64,000 nt of DNA, taken from positions 21,959 through 85,958 of the forward strand of contig CAMUYA010000013.1 of assembly GCA_947164865.1 (NCBI GenBank). Direction: 5' to 3'. The notes below the pieces were generated by a model, which made no database searches, was not told the DNA's origin, and saw only the letters and a program-made list of their open reading frames with translations. Within the stretch, counting starts at the first letter, position 1, and every line of letters starts with the position of its first letter. The DNA comes from an uncultured Lachnospiraceae bacterium. GTDB lineage: Bacteria > Bacillota > Clostridia > Lachnospirales > Lachnospiraceae. Position numbers and translations under genes: made by a program. Positions 44,562 through 52,938 of this stretch are shown in pieces.

Positions 44562-46105
44562 TTACCTGCCTTTCTGATCTTTTCGGGGAAGAGCTTTGAA
44601 ATGAGCTTTTCGGTTGCCTCATTATGAGGTCTTAGAATAACTCCCGCATCTTCCGGATAGTTATCGCAAAAAGCACGTATCGAAAAAATCATAAGCTTAA
44701 GCAGATCAGACTGTGCCTCCGGTCCGGAGGAAAACAGCAGATCAACCATTAATAACCCTTCACTTTCTACATGCGTCAAAAGAAAACCGCTTATGCGCGA
44801 ATCCGTGATAATGCAGCTTGATACTTCGCCATCGAAATCATCCTTTGAGATATTCATAGGATCATCGATGAGCCCCATTCTCTTTTGGAGTATGCAGTTG
44901 CCTATACCCCTCTTAAACTGGCGCTCCGATACATCATCAAGACTCATGATATAATCAGGAGTGCTTCTCTTTGCAAAAGGAAGCTCCGACAGTTCCCCGG
45001 CAGAAACAATTACATCCGCAGGATCCGCATCATAACTGCTTCTCATCTCCCGTTCCCAAAGTTCATTCTCTTTATCCCGGGTTTTATCCGTTTTTTTGAC
45101 CGCGGTTTTATCTTTTTCGTCTTTGCCGGGTTTATCCGCGGAAGCAGCCGCTTCGGACTTGCTGTCTCCTTTATGCTGTGCTTCCTTTTCTTTTTCCTCA
45201 TGTCTTCTGTGCCATGCAGCCTTCCAGCAGATGTTTGACTGCATCGGGACATTTTTGACCTCCCGGATCCATTCAAGCATCTGATCGTCGGGATCTTCCT
45301 CGATGTCTATCGACTTCAGGTCATAATCTTCGGATGAGATCTCTTTTCTCACATAAACGCTTTTTCCCAGAACATCGGTTTTGATCCCGATATTGGCAAG
45401 CGCTTTTTCTATATTTCCCTGCACACAGAAGGCTGTCACGCAGGGATACTTTGCCTCTCCGCCGTCCGCTATGGCCTCAAGCAGAACGCCCTGAAGCGCG
45501 GCAATGGCGTATTCCCGGTTTTCTCCCTGGGAGGAACCGATAAAATCTATATGTAATCCGCTCTCCCTGAGGGAGCACAGTATTATAGCCTGCGCCTCCG
45601 ATTCCCTGTCATAGACAAGTCCGCTGAGATTCTGCGAGAATCTCCCCAGTTCGTTCTTCGTCAGCCTGACGGAGAATTTCGTAAAGAGGGCACTGACCTC
45701 TTCCCACTGCATGAGAAAGAGCTCTTCGAGGGAAGCAAACCTGAGGCCTTTTAGATTTCTCTGCAAAATCTTTTTTATGGCCTCATTCTCAATGATATCC
45801 TTCATCTGGATCGACAATATCGGATACCCCGGCTCTTTCTTGTATCCGTTCTTCTTAAAGAAGTCCGTCACATCGGGAAGGACATCGGTATAATCTGCCT
45901 CGATAAGACGTATTCCCCTTGAAGCGCAGACCGTCTCCGCCGCATGCAAAAGACCGGTGCCGCAGCCCTCTCCTCTCTCGTCTTCATCCACAAAAACAGA
46001 GAGAATACCGGCCACGCCCTCATTCAGATATAGCGTGATGGCATTTTCGGACTCATCCGTTATTCTTAAATATTTATCTTCATCTATGGTAATGAAAAAC
46101 TGCAT
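44558..46105 (-). CDS. Multi-domain GNAT-like protein with charged linker
   Basis: A 515-residue protein. Residues 1-95 form a GNAT domain with an acetyl-CoA loop (DEDERGEGCGTGLLH) and FFKKNGYKKEPGY. A second, weaker GNAT-like domain spans about 120-260. A highly charged Lys/Glu/Asp/Ala linker (about 285-345) leads to a third GNAT-like domain (ending in AFCDNYPEDAGVILRPHNEA). No signal or membrane helix is seen. It heads the operon with the two multi-pass membrane proteins. Such coupling suggests that the acetyltransferase-like part receives a signal from the membrane proteins. Only the first domain keeps a clear acetyl-CoA loop. Confidence 0.65.
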   Translation of the reverse strand: MQFFITIDEDKYLRITDESENAITLYLNEGVAGILSVFVDEDERGEGCGTGLLHAAETVCASRGIRLIEADYTDVLPDVTDFFKKNGYKKEPGYPILSIQMKDIIENEAIKKILQRNLKGLRFASLEELFLMQWEEVSALFTKFSVRLTKNELGRFSQNLSGLVYDRESEAQAIILCSLRESGLHIDFIGSSQGENREYAIAALQGVLLEAIADGGEAKYPCVTAFCVQGNIEKALANIGIKTDVLGKSVYVRKEISSEDYDLKSIDIEEDPDDQMLEWIREVKNVPMQSNICWKAAWHRRHEEKEKEAQHKGDSKSEAAASADKPGKDEKDKTAVKKTDKTRDKENELWEREMRSSYDADPADVIVSAGELSELPFAKRSTPDYIMSLDDVSERQFKRGIGNCILQKRMGLIDDPMNISKDDFDGEVSSCIITDSRISGFLLTHVESEGLLMVDLLFSSGPEAQSDLLKLMIFSIRAFCDNYPEDAGVILRPHNEATEKLISKLFPEKIRKAGK

Positions 46106-46217
46106 TCAACGCTGCCCTTTCAGAAAAAAGCGTACAATACGGCTCATTTTAGCTTACTATTATTTAGGATATCACAACTCGGAACATTTTACCAACAAAA
46201 TCACTCCTGTTTTTTAA

Positions 46218-46246
46218 TTGACAAATCTCCCACAAAATCTTATATT
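46218..46246 (+). promoter_or_regulatory. Sigma-A-type promoter for the DUF624 gene
   Basis: TTGACA (46,218-46,223) and TATATT (46,241-46,246) are separated by exactly 17 bp. The start codon is about 24 bp downstream with AAAGGAG before it. This is the best consensus promoter in the window. Confidence 0.8.
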
Positions 46247-46269
46247 TTCTATTAGTAAAGGAGTAAAAA

Positions 46270-46974
46270 ATGAAACTGTTTCAGATTGACAGTCCGCTGA
46301 TGAGATTCTTAAGCAAAATGGCGGACCTTATTATTATAAACCTGTTCACACTGGCGCTGTGCGTACCCGTCATAACTGCGGGCGCGGCATTTACCGCCAT
46401 GCACTACTGTGCTCTCAAGATAGCCCGCGATCAGGAAGTGAGCATAGTACGGCAGTATTTCCATTCCTTCAAGGATAATTTCAGACAGGCCACCATAATA
46501 TGGCTGATCTTCCTGGCGCTGGCCGGGGTGGTCATATTTGACTACTTCCTGATGGGTGCCAATCCCACAAAGATCTCCGCATTCGTCTTCGGCGGGCTTC
46601 TGGCAGTCTCTATCGTAGTCCTTTTTGTGGGCTGCGCAGTATACCCCATCCTCGCCAGGTTTTCCAACACCGTTCCGGGGACGATAAAGTCGGCCTTTGC
46701 TTACTCTTTCAGGTATTTTCCCCGCACACTTGCGGTTATGGTCGCGAAGGCTACTCCCGTGCTGTTTATTATCTTTCTTACCAATTTTGCCATCTATATC
46801 TTCCCTGTAATAGTATGCTTCTGCTTTTCGGCTCCCGCACTTCTGGCTGCGGTTCTCAACAACAAGCCTTTCAAGAAGGCGGAGGACGCCTATCTTGCCG
46901 AGCATCCCCAGGAAGACCCTTCGGCTGAAGACGAGCATATTTTCAGCGATACGCCCGTTATTGAAGAAAAATAG
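46270..46974 (+). CDS. DUF624 (YesL-like) membrane protein
   Basis: A 234-residue protein with the DUF624 pattern: FLSKMADLIIINLFTLALCVPVIT at the start (membrane helix 1), then GAAFTAMHYCALKI, four further membrane helices and a final PALLAAVLNNKPFKKAEDAY. The family includes B. subtilis YesL and is often near carbohydrate transport or two-component genes; the molecular role is not established. A cytoplasmic acidic tail ends the protein. It is the first of only two rightward genes in this part of the window and has its own sigma-A-type promoter. Confidence 0.85.
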   Translation: MKLFQIDSPLMRFLSKMADLIIINLFTLALCVPVITAGAAFTAMHYCALKIARDQEVSIVRQYFHSFKDNFRQATIIWLIFLALAGVVIFDYFLMGANPTKISAFVFGGLLAVSIVVLFVGCAVYPILARFSNTVPGTIKSAFAYSFRYFPRTLAVMVAKATPVLFIIFLTNFAIYIFPVIVCFCFSAPALLAAVLNNKPFKKAEDAYLAEHPQEDPSAEDEHIFSDTPVIEEK

Positions 46975-47037
46975 TCTTTTTCCGGTTTAGATATAGCTTC
47001 TTATCATAAAAACAGTTGTATAAAGGTCAAAAACCGA

Positions 47038-47066
47038 TAGACATCAAAAGATTTTTAGGATATATT
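47038..47066 (+). promoter_or_regulatory. Promoter for the FliM-like repeat gene
   Basis: TAGACA (47,038-47,043) and TATATT (47,061-47,066), spaced 17 bp, fit a sigma-A-type promoter. A nearby ACCGATAG resembles a sigma-D -10 but lacks a properly spaced TAAA. Confidence 0.6.
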
Positions 47067-47114
47067 TTGTATAGGAACAGATTACATTCTGCACAGAAAG
47101 GTTAAGGCGTTACC

Positions 47115-47483
47115 ATGAACAGATTACTTGACCAGCACGAGATAGACACACTCGTAGAAGCATTACATTCACTAAAGAATTACGGCGATGAAGCCAGCAT
47201 TTCAACAGATCTTTTGAGGGCTCAGGTGGTCCTTACGCAGAGCCAGATAGACCATCTTATCGAATCTCTCGAGACTGCCAAGGACAGCAGCGAGCTGCGT
47301 CCCGATGTAAACGTTGCTCTCTCTCAGCCCGAGATCGATTCCCTTATTGATGCACTCAACACCATCAAGGAATATGACGATCTTTCGGGGCTCACTCATG
47401 AGATTGACAGCAATCAGGCTATCCTTTCACAGAAAGAGATCGATGTTATCATCGATAAGCTTCTTTCCATGAAAAAAGACTGA
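47115..47483 (+). CDS. Small protein of four tandem FliM-type CheY-binding motifs
   Basis: A 122-residue protein made of four copies of a 13-residue motif: LDQHEIDTLVEAL (5-17), LTQSQIDHLIESL (40-52), LSQPEIDSLIDAL (69-81) and LSQKEIDVIIDKL (104-116), 29 to 35 residues apart and joined by acidic linkers. The same pattern (LSQxEIDALL) forms the N-terminal peptide of FliM that binds phosphorylated CheY, and also occurs in FliY. There is no FliM/FliN core, signal peptide or membrane segment. It has its own promoter. A multivalent CheY-P binder that tunes the motor or acts as a sink is the inferred role; the genes for chemotaxis are not in the window. Confidence 0.7.
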   Translation: MNRLLDQHEIDTLVEALHSLKNYGDEASISTDLLRAQVVLTQSQIDHLIESLETAKDSSELRPDVNVALSQPEIDSLIDALNTIKEYDDLSGLTHEIDSNQAILSQKEIDVIIDKLLSMKKD

Positions 47484-47513
47484 CCGGGCTCTTTATAAGC
47501 ACCACTCAGCCTT

Positions 47514-48287
47514 TTACACGCTTCGGGCCGGAGTAAGGACACAGTACCTTCCTTCTTCGTCTTCGAAGCGTTTTATTTTATATCCGAATACGTCTTCTAT
47601 CGCATCCGCGGTCTCAATGCTCCACGGGGCTGCCTTTGAGACGATCTTCCGCTCATTCATCACGATTATCTCATCCGATATCTCCAAGGCGCTTTCTATA
47701 TCATGAAGCACCAGCACCACAGTCTTTCCCTCGTCTCTGAGGCCGGAATATATTCCCAGTATCTTTCTCCTGCTCGGAGCATCAAGATATGTGGTCGGCT
47801 CGTCCGCCACTATACATTCGCAATCCTGAGCTATCTGAAGGGCTATAAATGCCCTCTGCCTCACTCCCCCCGAAAGGATATCGGCGCTTTTATCGGCGTA
47901 GGCTTCAATTTCTGCCCTCCTCATCGCGTTTTGAACCACTTCTCTGTCATGATCCGTCATCCTGCGGTAGAAGCCAAGATACGGAAATCTCCCGTGGGAT
48001 ACAAGAGTTTTGACACTGAGTGTGGGGATGGTCTGCCTTACCTGTGGGAGGAAAGACAGCAGTCTGGCGCGCTTTCCGGGGCTGAGAGCCAGGTAGTCCG
48101 CCCCGTTATACGTAATGCTGCCCTCCGTCACTTTACTGATGCCGTTAAGCGCCTGGATAAGAGTAGTCTTTCCGCATCCGTTAGGTCCGATGATCGTAGT
48201 CAGCTTACCCTTTTTAAAGGTGGCATTTATATTTTCAAGAAGCAGTGTTCCCCCGCAGGAGAGACTTACATTTCTGTAATCAAGCAT
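47514..48287 (-). CDS. Iron-complex/cobalamin-type ABC transporter ATPase (FecE/FhuC-like)
   Basis: A 257-residue ABC ATPase. Walker A is GPNGCGKT (33-40), signature is LSGGVRQRAFIA, Walker B is CIVADEPTTYLDA and the switch His is in VLVLHDIESAL. The FecCD-type partner (next gene) and binding protein follow directly, giving a complete BtuCDF/FhuBCD-class importer. Starts overlap the permease stop region by 8 bp. The substrate (siderophore, heme, cobalamin or similar) cannot be read from sequence; iron for siroheme enzymes of the neighbouring operon is a reasonable guess. Confidence 0.88.
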   Translation of the reverse strand: MLDYRNVSLSCGGTLLLENINATFKKGKLTTIIGPNGCGKTTLIQALNGISKVTEGSITYNGADYLALSPGKRARLLSFLPQVRQTIPTLSVKTLVSHGRFPYLGFYRRMTDHDREVVQNAMRRAEIEAYADKSADILSGGVRQRAFIALQIAQDCECIVADEPTTYLDAPSRRKILGIYSGLRDEGKTVVLVLHDIESALEISDEIIVMNERKIVSKAAPWSIETADAIEDVFGYKIKRFEDEEGRYCVLTPARSV

Positions 48288-49308
48288 TTATCCTGCGTCC
48301 CCCTTTCCGCCTAAGCAGCAGATACATAAAGAACGGGCCGCCCACAAAGGCCATGATTATTCCCGTGGGAAGCTCATAAGGTGCGAACAGCACTCTGCCA
48401 AGCAGATCGCAGAGCATGACAAAGCTCCCTCCGAGAAGTGCGCTGCATGGGATAAGTATCCTTGCATCATTCCCAAAAAGCTTCCTTCCGATGTGGGGAA
48501 CGATCAACCCGGCGAAGCTTAATAGCCCGGCATAGCTGACCACGCATCCTGCCAATACGCTCGATATTACAAGTAACAGGAATCTCACCGCTCCGACCCT
48601 GAGGCCCAGCGATCTTGCCACATCCTCACCAAGTCCAAGCATATTTAAAGCCCTTGCCATAAAAAGCGCCGCTATAAATGCAATGACTATACCCGCCTCC
48701 GGCAGACGGGTGGAGCTAAAGCTTGCCCCTGCCAGAGATCCCATCAGGAAGGAATTGATATTTATGGCTATGTCGGTATTTAATGTCTTAAGCAGATTGA
48801 TCCCTGCCGAAAGAAAGCTTGATACCGTTACGCCCGCCAGGATGATCGTCATTCTTGATGTGTCGGCAAAATAAGCCAGCGCAAAAATAAGAAGTGTGGC
48901 GATAAGTGCGCCTGCAAAGGCAAAGACAGGCTGAAGCCATATCTTCGCCGGAAAGATCACCATAGAAAGCATCACAAAAAAACCTGCCCCCGATCCCACA
49001 CCGATGGTGTTGGGGCTTGCAAGCGCATTATTCATCACTCCCTGAAGTATCACACCGGCAACAGAGAGCCCGATCCCTGCAAAAATGCCCGCTGTCACTC
49101 TGGGGAGCCTGACACTCCGTATAACGATCGAGGCTGTTGATGTCTTGTCGCCTCCGGATAGTGCCTTAATGATATCCGAAACCGGAAGTGAGACACTTCC
49201 GAAAGCAAGGCCTGCCATAAAAACTGCCACAAGGATCACAAAAAGCAATATGATAAGGTAAACCTTTCTGTCACCCTTCCGGGTAGATGATGTCGATGAG
49301 CTGTTCAT
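48280..49308 (-). CDS. FecCD-family ABC transporter permease
   Basis: A 342-residue permease with nine to ten membrane helices and the FecCD hallmarks LPRVTAGIFAGIGLSVAGVIL (key L-P-R, A-G-x-x-L-S-x-x-G), FAGLIVPHIGRKLFG and GRVLFAPYELPTGIIMAFVGGPFF. The start at MNSSST has GGGGAGAGG 4 nt upstream; a start 21 nt earlier has no such site. Its start region overlaps the end of the binding-protein gene by 38 bp, so the two are coupled. Only one permease gene is present, so it probably works as a homodimer. Confidence 0.9.
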   Translation of the reverse strand: MNSSSTSSTRKGDRKVYLIILLFVILVAVFMAGLAFGSVSLPVSDIIKALSGGDKTSTASIVIRSVRLPRVTAGIFAGIGLSVAGVILQGVMNNALASPNTIGVGSGAGFFVMLSMVIFPAKIWLQPVFAFAGALIATLLIFALAYFADTSRMTIILAGVTVSSFLSAGINLLKTLNTDIAININSFLMGSLAGASFSSTRLPEAGIVIAFIAALFMARALNMLGLGEDVARSLGLRVGAVRFLLLVISSVLAGCVVSYAGLLSFAGLIVPHIGRKLFGNDARILIPCSALLGGSFVMLCDLLGRVLFAPYELPTGIIMAFVGGPFFMYLLLRRKGGRRINA

Positions 49309-50362
49309 ATGCCTCTCCCCATCTTGCATTAGGTTTTGAATTGTAGAGCGATTTGTCTATCTCATAATAATTCCCGCTTTGTACCGCGCTCAGTGACGCC
49401 CATGCGGGGTTGCTCTTAAGGAGCTCTTCCACGTTGGCGAGTGCTGCCTCGGTGTCATCACCTTGGGTGGTGACAAATATATACTCCGGGTCGGCAGCGA
49501 TAATCGCTTCCATGCTGAGATTCTCAAGAAGGGATCCGTCCGAATCGGCTATATTGATGCATCCTATATCAGCCAGTATCTCTCCGCCTACAGTTCCCTC
49601 ACTTCCCTTTGCTTTTACAGAGCTTGCGGCAGCCCTTATAAAAAGCACCGTGGGATGCGAATCTCCCACTCTCTTTTTTGCTTCTTCTATCTGTGCGGCA
49701 ACATCTGTCCCGTACTTTTCATAATTTTCCCTTTTGCCTGTTATCTGAGTGCAGATATCCAGCATGGCAAGATAATCATCAAAGCTCTGTACATCAAAAT
49801 ATGCCGTGGTGATCCCGGTGGATTCCAGAGTATCGAGCATCTCTTTCTGCGCATCATTACCCGCGCTTGCTATCACAAAGTCGGGTTCTGAGGCTATCAG
49901 CTGCTCTAGATCGGGCTCCAGAAAGCTTCCAACATTGACAGTATTCTCCGGCAGATCAAGGTCAAAGGATGTCCATGCATCCTTAACGGTGGCAACCGCC
50001 TCCCCGCCGGCGAGATACCACACATCGCAGAAGCTTCCAAGGAGCACTGCCACTCTCATGGGATCGCTTACCGTCACTTCCCTTCCCAGTGCATCTGTGA
50101 AAGTAACCTCCACGGGTGCCTGTTCCTGCTGCGGCTCTTCCTGTCCTTCCTCCGGCAGTGCTTCATCTTCGTTAATTGTATCAGTGGCCAAAGCCTCCGC
50201 GCCATTTTCCGCCACTTCGCTGTCAGCTTCGGTCACGACAGTGTCCTTTTCGGATGCAGAAGGTTCGGCGCACCCCACAACCCCTGCGGCAAGAGCCGCT
50301 GTTAATAATCCTGTTATGATTCTTTTTGTTATTCTTTTTGTTATTCTTCTCATTATTTTCAT
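49271..50362 (-). CDS. Iron-complex-type substrate-binding lipoprotein
   Basis: A 363-residue binding protein of the FecB/FhuD class. A lipoprotein signal with lipobox VVGC (Cys31) is preceded by an odd basic repeat (RITKRITKRI), coded by a tandem AGAATAACAAAA unit. A Glu/Ala-rich linker (about 33-85) leads to the Peripla_BP_2 domain: TDALGREVTV, VNVGSFLEPDLEQLIASEPDFVI and KSNPAWASLSAVQSGNYYEI. It is first in the transporter operon and follows the siroheme dehydrogenase gene by 55 bp with an intervening hairpin (50,399-50,426). Confidence 0.88.
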   Translation of the reverse strand: MKIMRRITKRITKRIITGLLTAALAAGVVGCAEPSASEKDTVVTEADSEVAENGAEALATDTINEDEALPEEGQEEPQQEQAPVEVTFTDALGREVTVSDPMRVAVLLGSFCDVWYLAGGEAVATVKDAWTSFDLDLPENTVNVGSFLEPDLEQLIASEPDFVIASAGNDAQKEMLDTLESTGITTAYFDVQSFDDYLAMLDICTQITGKRENYEKYGTDVAAQIEEAKKRVGDSHPTVLFIRAAASSVKAKGSEGTVGGEILADIGCINIADSDGSLLENLSMEAIIAADPEYIFVTTQGDDTEAALANVEELLKSNPAWASLSAVQSGNYYEIDKSLYNSKPNARWGEAYEQLIDIIYPEG

Positions 50363-50398
50363 AATTCTTTTTTTAATTTATATTTATACAGTCCGGTA

Positions 50399-50426
50399 GC
50401 TTTATGCGGCAATGCCGTTATAAAGC
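50399..50426 (-). terminator. Hairpin between siroheme gene and ABC transporter operon
   Basis: GCTTTAT/ATAAAGC with an inner CGGC/GCCG forms a bulged stem that overlaps the stop codon of the siroheme dehydrogenase gene. No U-run follows on the minus strand, so termination is uncertain; a processing or stability role is possible. Confidence 0.4.
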
Positions 50427-51056
50427 GATACCTTGATCATCCTTTTTAAGCTCATTATCGATTATCTCTTCGAGCTCTTCCTCCCTCAGGGGGCGCCCGA
50501 GCTCGAGCGCAGCATCCGCGGCTTTCTTAAATATGCGATGCCTTTTTCCTGCATCGCGAACCAGCGATTTTACCTCTTCCCTGATACCCTCAAGATAGTC
50601 AAGGATGTCCTCGATATTTTCCGGGATGATCTCCTCAAATCTCTTCCTGACGGAAACCGCCACCTGAGGGCTTGCTCCGGAGCTTGTAACGGATGCAACA
50701 AGCTTTCCCCTCCGGATCACCGAAGGGAAAATAAAATCACATTTATCCTTATCATCCACCACATTTATGGGTATGTGCTTTTCCCTGCAGAGAGCAAAAA
50801 GCCGGGCATTCAGCTCTTCATCATCCATGGCGGCGATCAGATAATCGGCTCCCGAAACATCATCCGGTGCGAACTCCTTCACGATCGTCCTTACGTTTTT
50901 GTATTCGGTTATTTCCGGCAGGATCCGGGGAGCGATGACCGTTAGCTCCGCTCCGAAGGGAGCCAGCCTTGAGACCTTTTCAAGGGCCACCTTCCCTCCG
51001 CCTATGATCACGCCATTCTTTCCTTCCAGTTCGAAATAAAAAGGGAAATATGCCAT
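50418..51056 (-). CDS. Precorrin-2 dehydrogenase / sirohydrochlorin ferrochelatase (CysG N-domain type)
   Basis: A 212-residue Met8/SirC-type enzyme. NAD-binding loop IIGGGKVALEKV (17-28) and the family pattern DVSGADYLIAAMDDEELNARL and SGASPQVAVSVRKRFE are visible. It oxidises precorrin-2 to sirohydrochlorin and often inserts iron, the last steps to siroheme. The siroheme-dependent sulfite reductase lies three genes upstream in transcription order, so the gene supplies the cofactor. The upstream gene, a JAMM protease, is 10 bp away. Confidence 0.9.
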   Translation of the reverse strand: MAYFPFYFELEGKNGVIIGGGKVALEKVSRLAPFGAELTVIAPRILPEITEYKNVRTIVKEFAPDDVSGADYLIAAMDDEELNARLFALCREKHIPINVVDDKDKCDFIFPSVIRRGKLVASVTSSGASPQVAVSVRKRFEEIIPENIEDILDYLEGIREEVKSLVRDAGKRHRIFKKAADAALELGRPLREEELEEIIDNELKKDDQGIAL

Positions 51057-51066
51057 TACAAAACCT

Positions 51067-51498
51067 CTAAAAATAATACTTTTCCGAATAGATCCTTAGA
51101 TCTTCCTTGCTCACTTCCCCGTTCTCAACATGGAAAGAGTTGAGCACCGGATTATCCGCCATCAGAGAAAGTATCATATAACTCGCATTCGGATCGTAGG
51201 AAAGCCTGATATCTTCTTCCGAAGGTCTGGAGGGGGATTCGGGATGAGAATGCCAGTTGCCCAGCGGCCTTAGTCCGTTTGCCCTCATATCCTTAACCGC
51301 AGCAAGCTGTTCCTTGGGATCAAGGGTGAAATGATCATCGGAATGATCCGTGTTTGTTAGATAATAAACTTTTTTTACCAGCCTTCCTTCCTCATTTTCT
51401 TCCCCCGCTATAAGTCCGCAGACTTCCTCGGGAAGGTGCTCTTTTGCATACTTTACCATCTCGTCATATAGATTATATTCAAGTCTTATTATTCCCAT
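51067..51498 (-). CDS. JAMM/MPN+ metalloprotease (Mec+/HcyD-like)
   Basis: A 143-residue JAMM protease. The motif is complete: E24/E25 (LPEEVCGLIAG), H83-S-H85-P with S93 and D96 (HSHPESPSRPSEED). Small bacterial enzymes of this kind cleave the tail of ThiS-like sulfur carriers: Mec+ frees cysteine from CysO and HcyD trims HcyS. The neighbour set here (carrier, activating enzyme, sulfite reductase, MetY) matches the Wolinella Hcy cluster, so removal of the residues after the carrier's diglycine is the likely job. A 9-bp hairpin separates it from the ThiF gene. Confidence 0.9.
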   Translation of the reverse strand: MGIIRLEYNLYDEMVKYAKEHLPEEVCGLIAGEENEEGRLVKKVYYLTNTDHSDDHFTLDPKEQLAAVKDMRANGLRPLGNWHSHPESPSRPSEEDIRLSYDPNASYMILSLMADNPVLNSFHVENGEVSKEDLRIYSEKYYF

Positions 51499-51517
51499 TT
51501 TCTACCTCTTAAAGACC

Positions 51518-51541
51518 GGCACCGGATTTGACTCCGGTGCC
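51518..51541 (-). terminator. GC-rich 9-bp hairpin between thiF-like and JAMM genes
   Basis: GGCACCGGA (51,518-51,526) and TCCGGTGCC (51,533-51,541) pair perfectly around a 6-nt loop. On the minus strand the stem is followed by GGTCTTTAAG, a weak U-rich stretch, so partial termination or processing within the operon is likely. Confidence 0.55.
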
Positions 51542-51602
51542 GACTAAAAAACGCTGTTTTTTTATGCCTTTCCATGATGACTGATCACAGCGGTTTTTTC
51601 TT

Positions 51603-52430
51603 TTATTCTTCATGTTTCTGTCCCGGTTTGAATTCGCACTCTGCCTGCTCATAATCTATGGGCTCGAGTATAGTCGGATTATCTCCGCATACAGGGCAGC
51701 TGTGAGTATCCCTGGGGAGCTTTATCTTGTGAAACTCCATCGTAAGCGCGTCATAAGTGAGCAGATAACCTGTGAGAAGATCTCCCACTCCGATGATATA
51801 TTTGACGGCTTCCATGGCCTGCAGGCTTCCTATCACGCCGCCCATTGCACCGATAACTCCCGCCTGCTTACAGGTGGGCACCGCATCCTTTGGCGGAGGA
51901 TTCTTGAACACGCAGCGGTAGCAGGGGCCCTGCCCCGGAACATAGGTCATAAGCTGACCCTTGAATCTGATGATCCCCGCGTGTGAAAAGGGCTTTTTCT
52001 CTATAACGCAGGCATCGTTTATAAGAAATTTGGCGGGAAAATTGTCGGTTCCGTCAATGATAAAATCATATTCCCTTATTAGCTCCCTGATATTGGTGGA
52101 GTCCACAAACATTCTGTATGTCTTAACTTCCACATCGGGGTTCATGGCGTTCATCGTCTCTTTGGCGGACTGAACCTTTGCCTTCCCCACATCAGCGGTT
52201 CCGTGAATTATCTGGCGCTGAAGGTTTGAAAGGTCAACAGCATCCGCATCCACTATTCCTATGGTTCCCACGCCTGCTGCCGCCAGATACATCGCTGCTG
52301 GTGCGCCGAGGCCACCGGCACCTATTATGAGCACCTTGGCATTGAGGAGCTTTTTCTGGCCCTTTGCGCCCACTTCTTTTAATATGATATGTCTCGAATA
52401 TCTCTCGAGCTGTTCATCGGTAAGTGCCAT
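51603..52430 (-). CDS. ThiF/MoeB/HesA-family carrier-protein activating enzyme
   Basis: A 275-residue E1-like enzyme. The nucleotide-binding loop GAGGLG (37-42), D61 and the ATP-binding R-x-x-R-like LSNLQRQIIH (68-77) are present, as are CYRC and CPVC zinc pairs and the active-site PTCKQAGVIG Cys. It would adenylate the C-terminal glycine of the ThiS-like protein. The start at MALTDEQ overlaps the carrier's stop codon (TGATG). Candidate partner of the JAMM protease and carrier in thiocarboxylate formation. Confidence 0.92.
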   Translation of the reverse strand: MALTDEQLERYSRHIILKEVGAKGQKKLLNAKVLIIGAGGLGAPAAMYLAAAGVGTIGIVDADAVDLSNLQRQIIHGTADVGKAKVQSAKETMNAMNPDVEVKTYRMFVDSTNIRELIREYDFIIDGTDNFPAKFLINDACVIEKKPFSHAGIIRFKGQLMTYVPGQGPCYRCVFKNPPPKDAVPTCKQAGVIGAMGGVIGSLQAMEAVKYIIGVGDLLTGYLLTYDALTMEFHKIKLPRDTHSCPVCGDNPTILEPIDYEQAECEFKPGQKHEE

Positions 52431-52636
52431 CAGCATCCACCTCCCATGAAGTAGAGAAACTCCACATTATCCCCGTCCTTAAGTACGGTCGTCTGCTTCT
52501 TTTCGGGCTCTACAAATTCTTCATTGATCGAAACCGTTACATACTCCGGCATCTCCACATTTTCCGCTTCCAAAAGCTCGGGAAGGGTAAGTCCGTCCTT
52601 ATATTCTTTCTTTTCTCCTGCAACTGTGATGGTCAT
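52430..52636 (-). CDS. ThiS/MoaD-like sulfur carrier protein with GGGC tail
   Basis: A 68-residue ubiquitin-fold carrier: MTITVAGEKKEYKDGLTLPE, VTVSINEEFVEP and DGDNVEFLYFMGGGC. The protein ends GGGC, so one or two residues follow the diglycine that must be exposed before adenylation. The adjacent JAMM protease is the natural candidate for trimming. A role as HcyS-like carrier that brings sulfide to O-acetylhomoserine is inferred from context. It overlaps the activating enzyme gene. Confidence 0.88.
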   Translation of the reverse strand: MTITVAGEKKEYKDGLTLPELLEAENVEMPEYVTVSINEEFVEPEKKQTTVLKDGDNVEFLYFMGGGC

Positions 52637-52665
52637 TTTTTCATTCCTTTCCTGTGTCTGATTCT

Positions 52666-52911
52666 TTAGTCTCCTACTTTTTTTACAAAAAGGGTGTAGG
52701 TCCCGTCCTCGTTGTCCGCAAGCTTAAGTATCTGATGTCCCTCATCCTTGATGGAGCGGGGAACATTCTGCACGGGTTCTCCGTCATTCATCCTGATGGC
52801 GATGATCTGCCCTTCATCAAGCTCGTCTATAGCCACTTTTGCTTTTACAAAGGTAAGGGGGCACACCTTATCGGTGATATCCACTTCCTCATCAAATGCT
52901 ATTTCTGCCAT
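52666..52911 (-). CDS. TusA-family sulfurtransferase
   Basis: An 81-residue TusA-like protein with the family core VCPLTFVKAKVAID (active Cys17, Cys-Pro) followed by DEGQIIAIRMND. TusA proteins carry a persulfide and pass sulfur between enzymes. It is 29 bp before the carrier gene and 27 bp after the sulfite reductase gene. The second position after CP is Leu-Thr rather than the usual x-P, a small divergence. It probably links the reductase product to the carrier. Confidence 0.9.
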   Translation of the reverse strand: MAEIAFDEEVDITDKVCPLTFVKAKVAIDELDEGQIIAIRMNDGEPVQNVPRSIKDEGHQILKLADNEDGTYTLFVKKVGD

Positions 52912-52938
52912 TTTTTCATCCTCCTGTATTATCCCTGT

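Noticed and set aside
47033..47040. Sigma-D (flagellar) -10 element before the FliM-like repeat gene
   Set aside because: ACCGATAG resembles the element, but TAAA copies lie 8 or 22 bp away instead of about 15.
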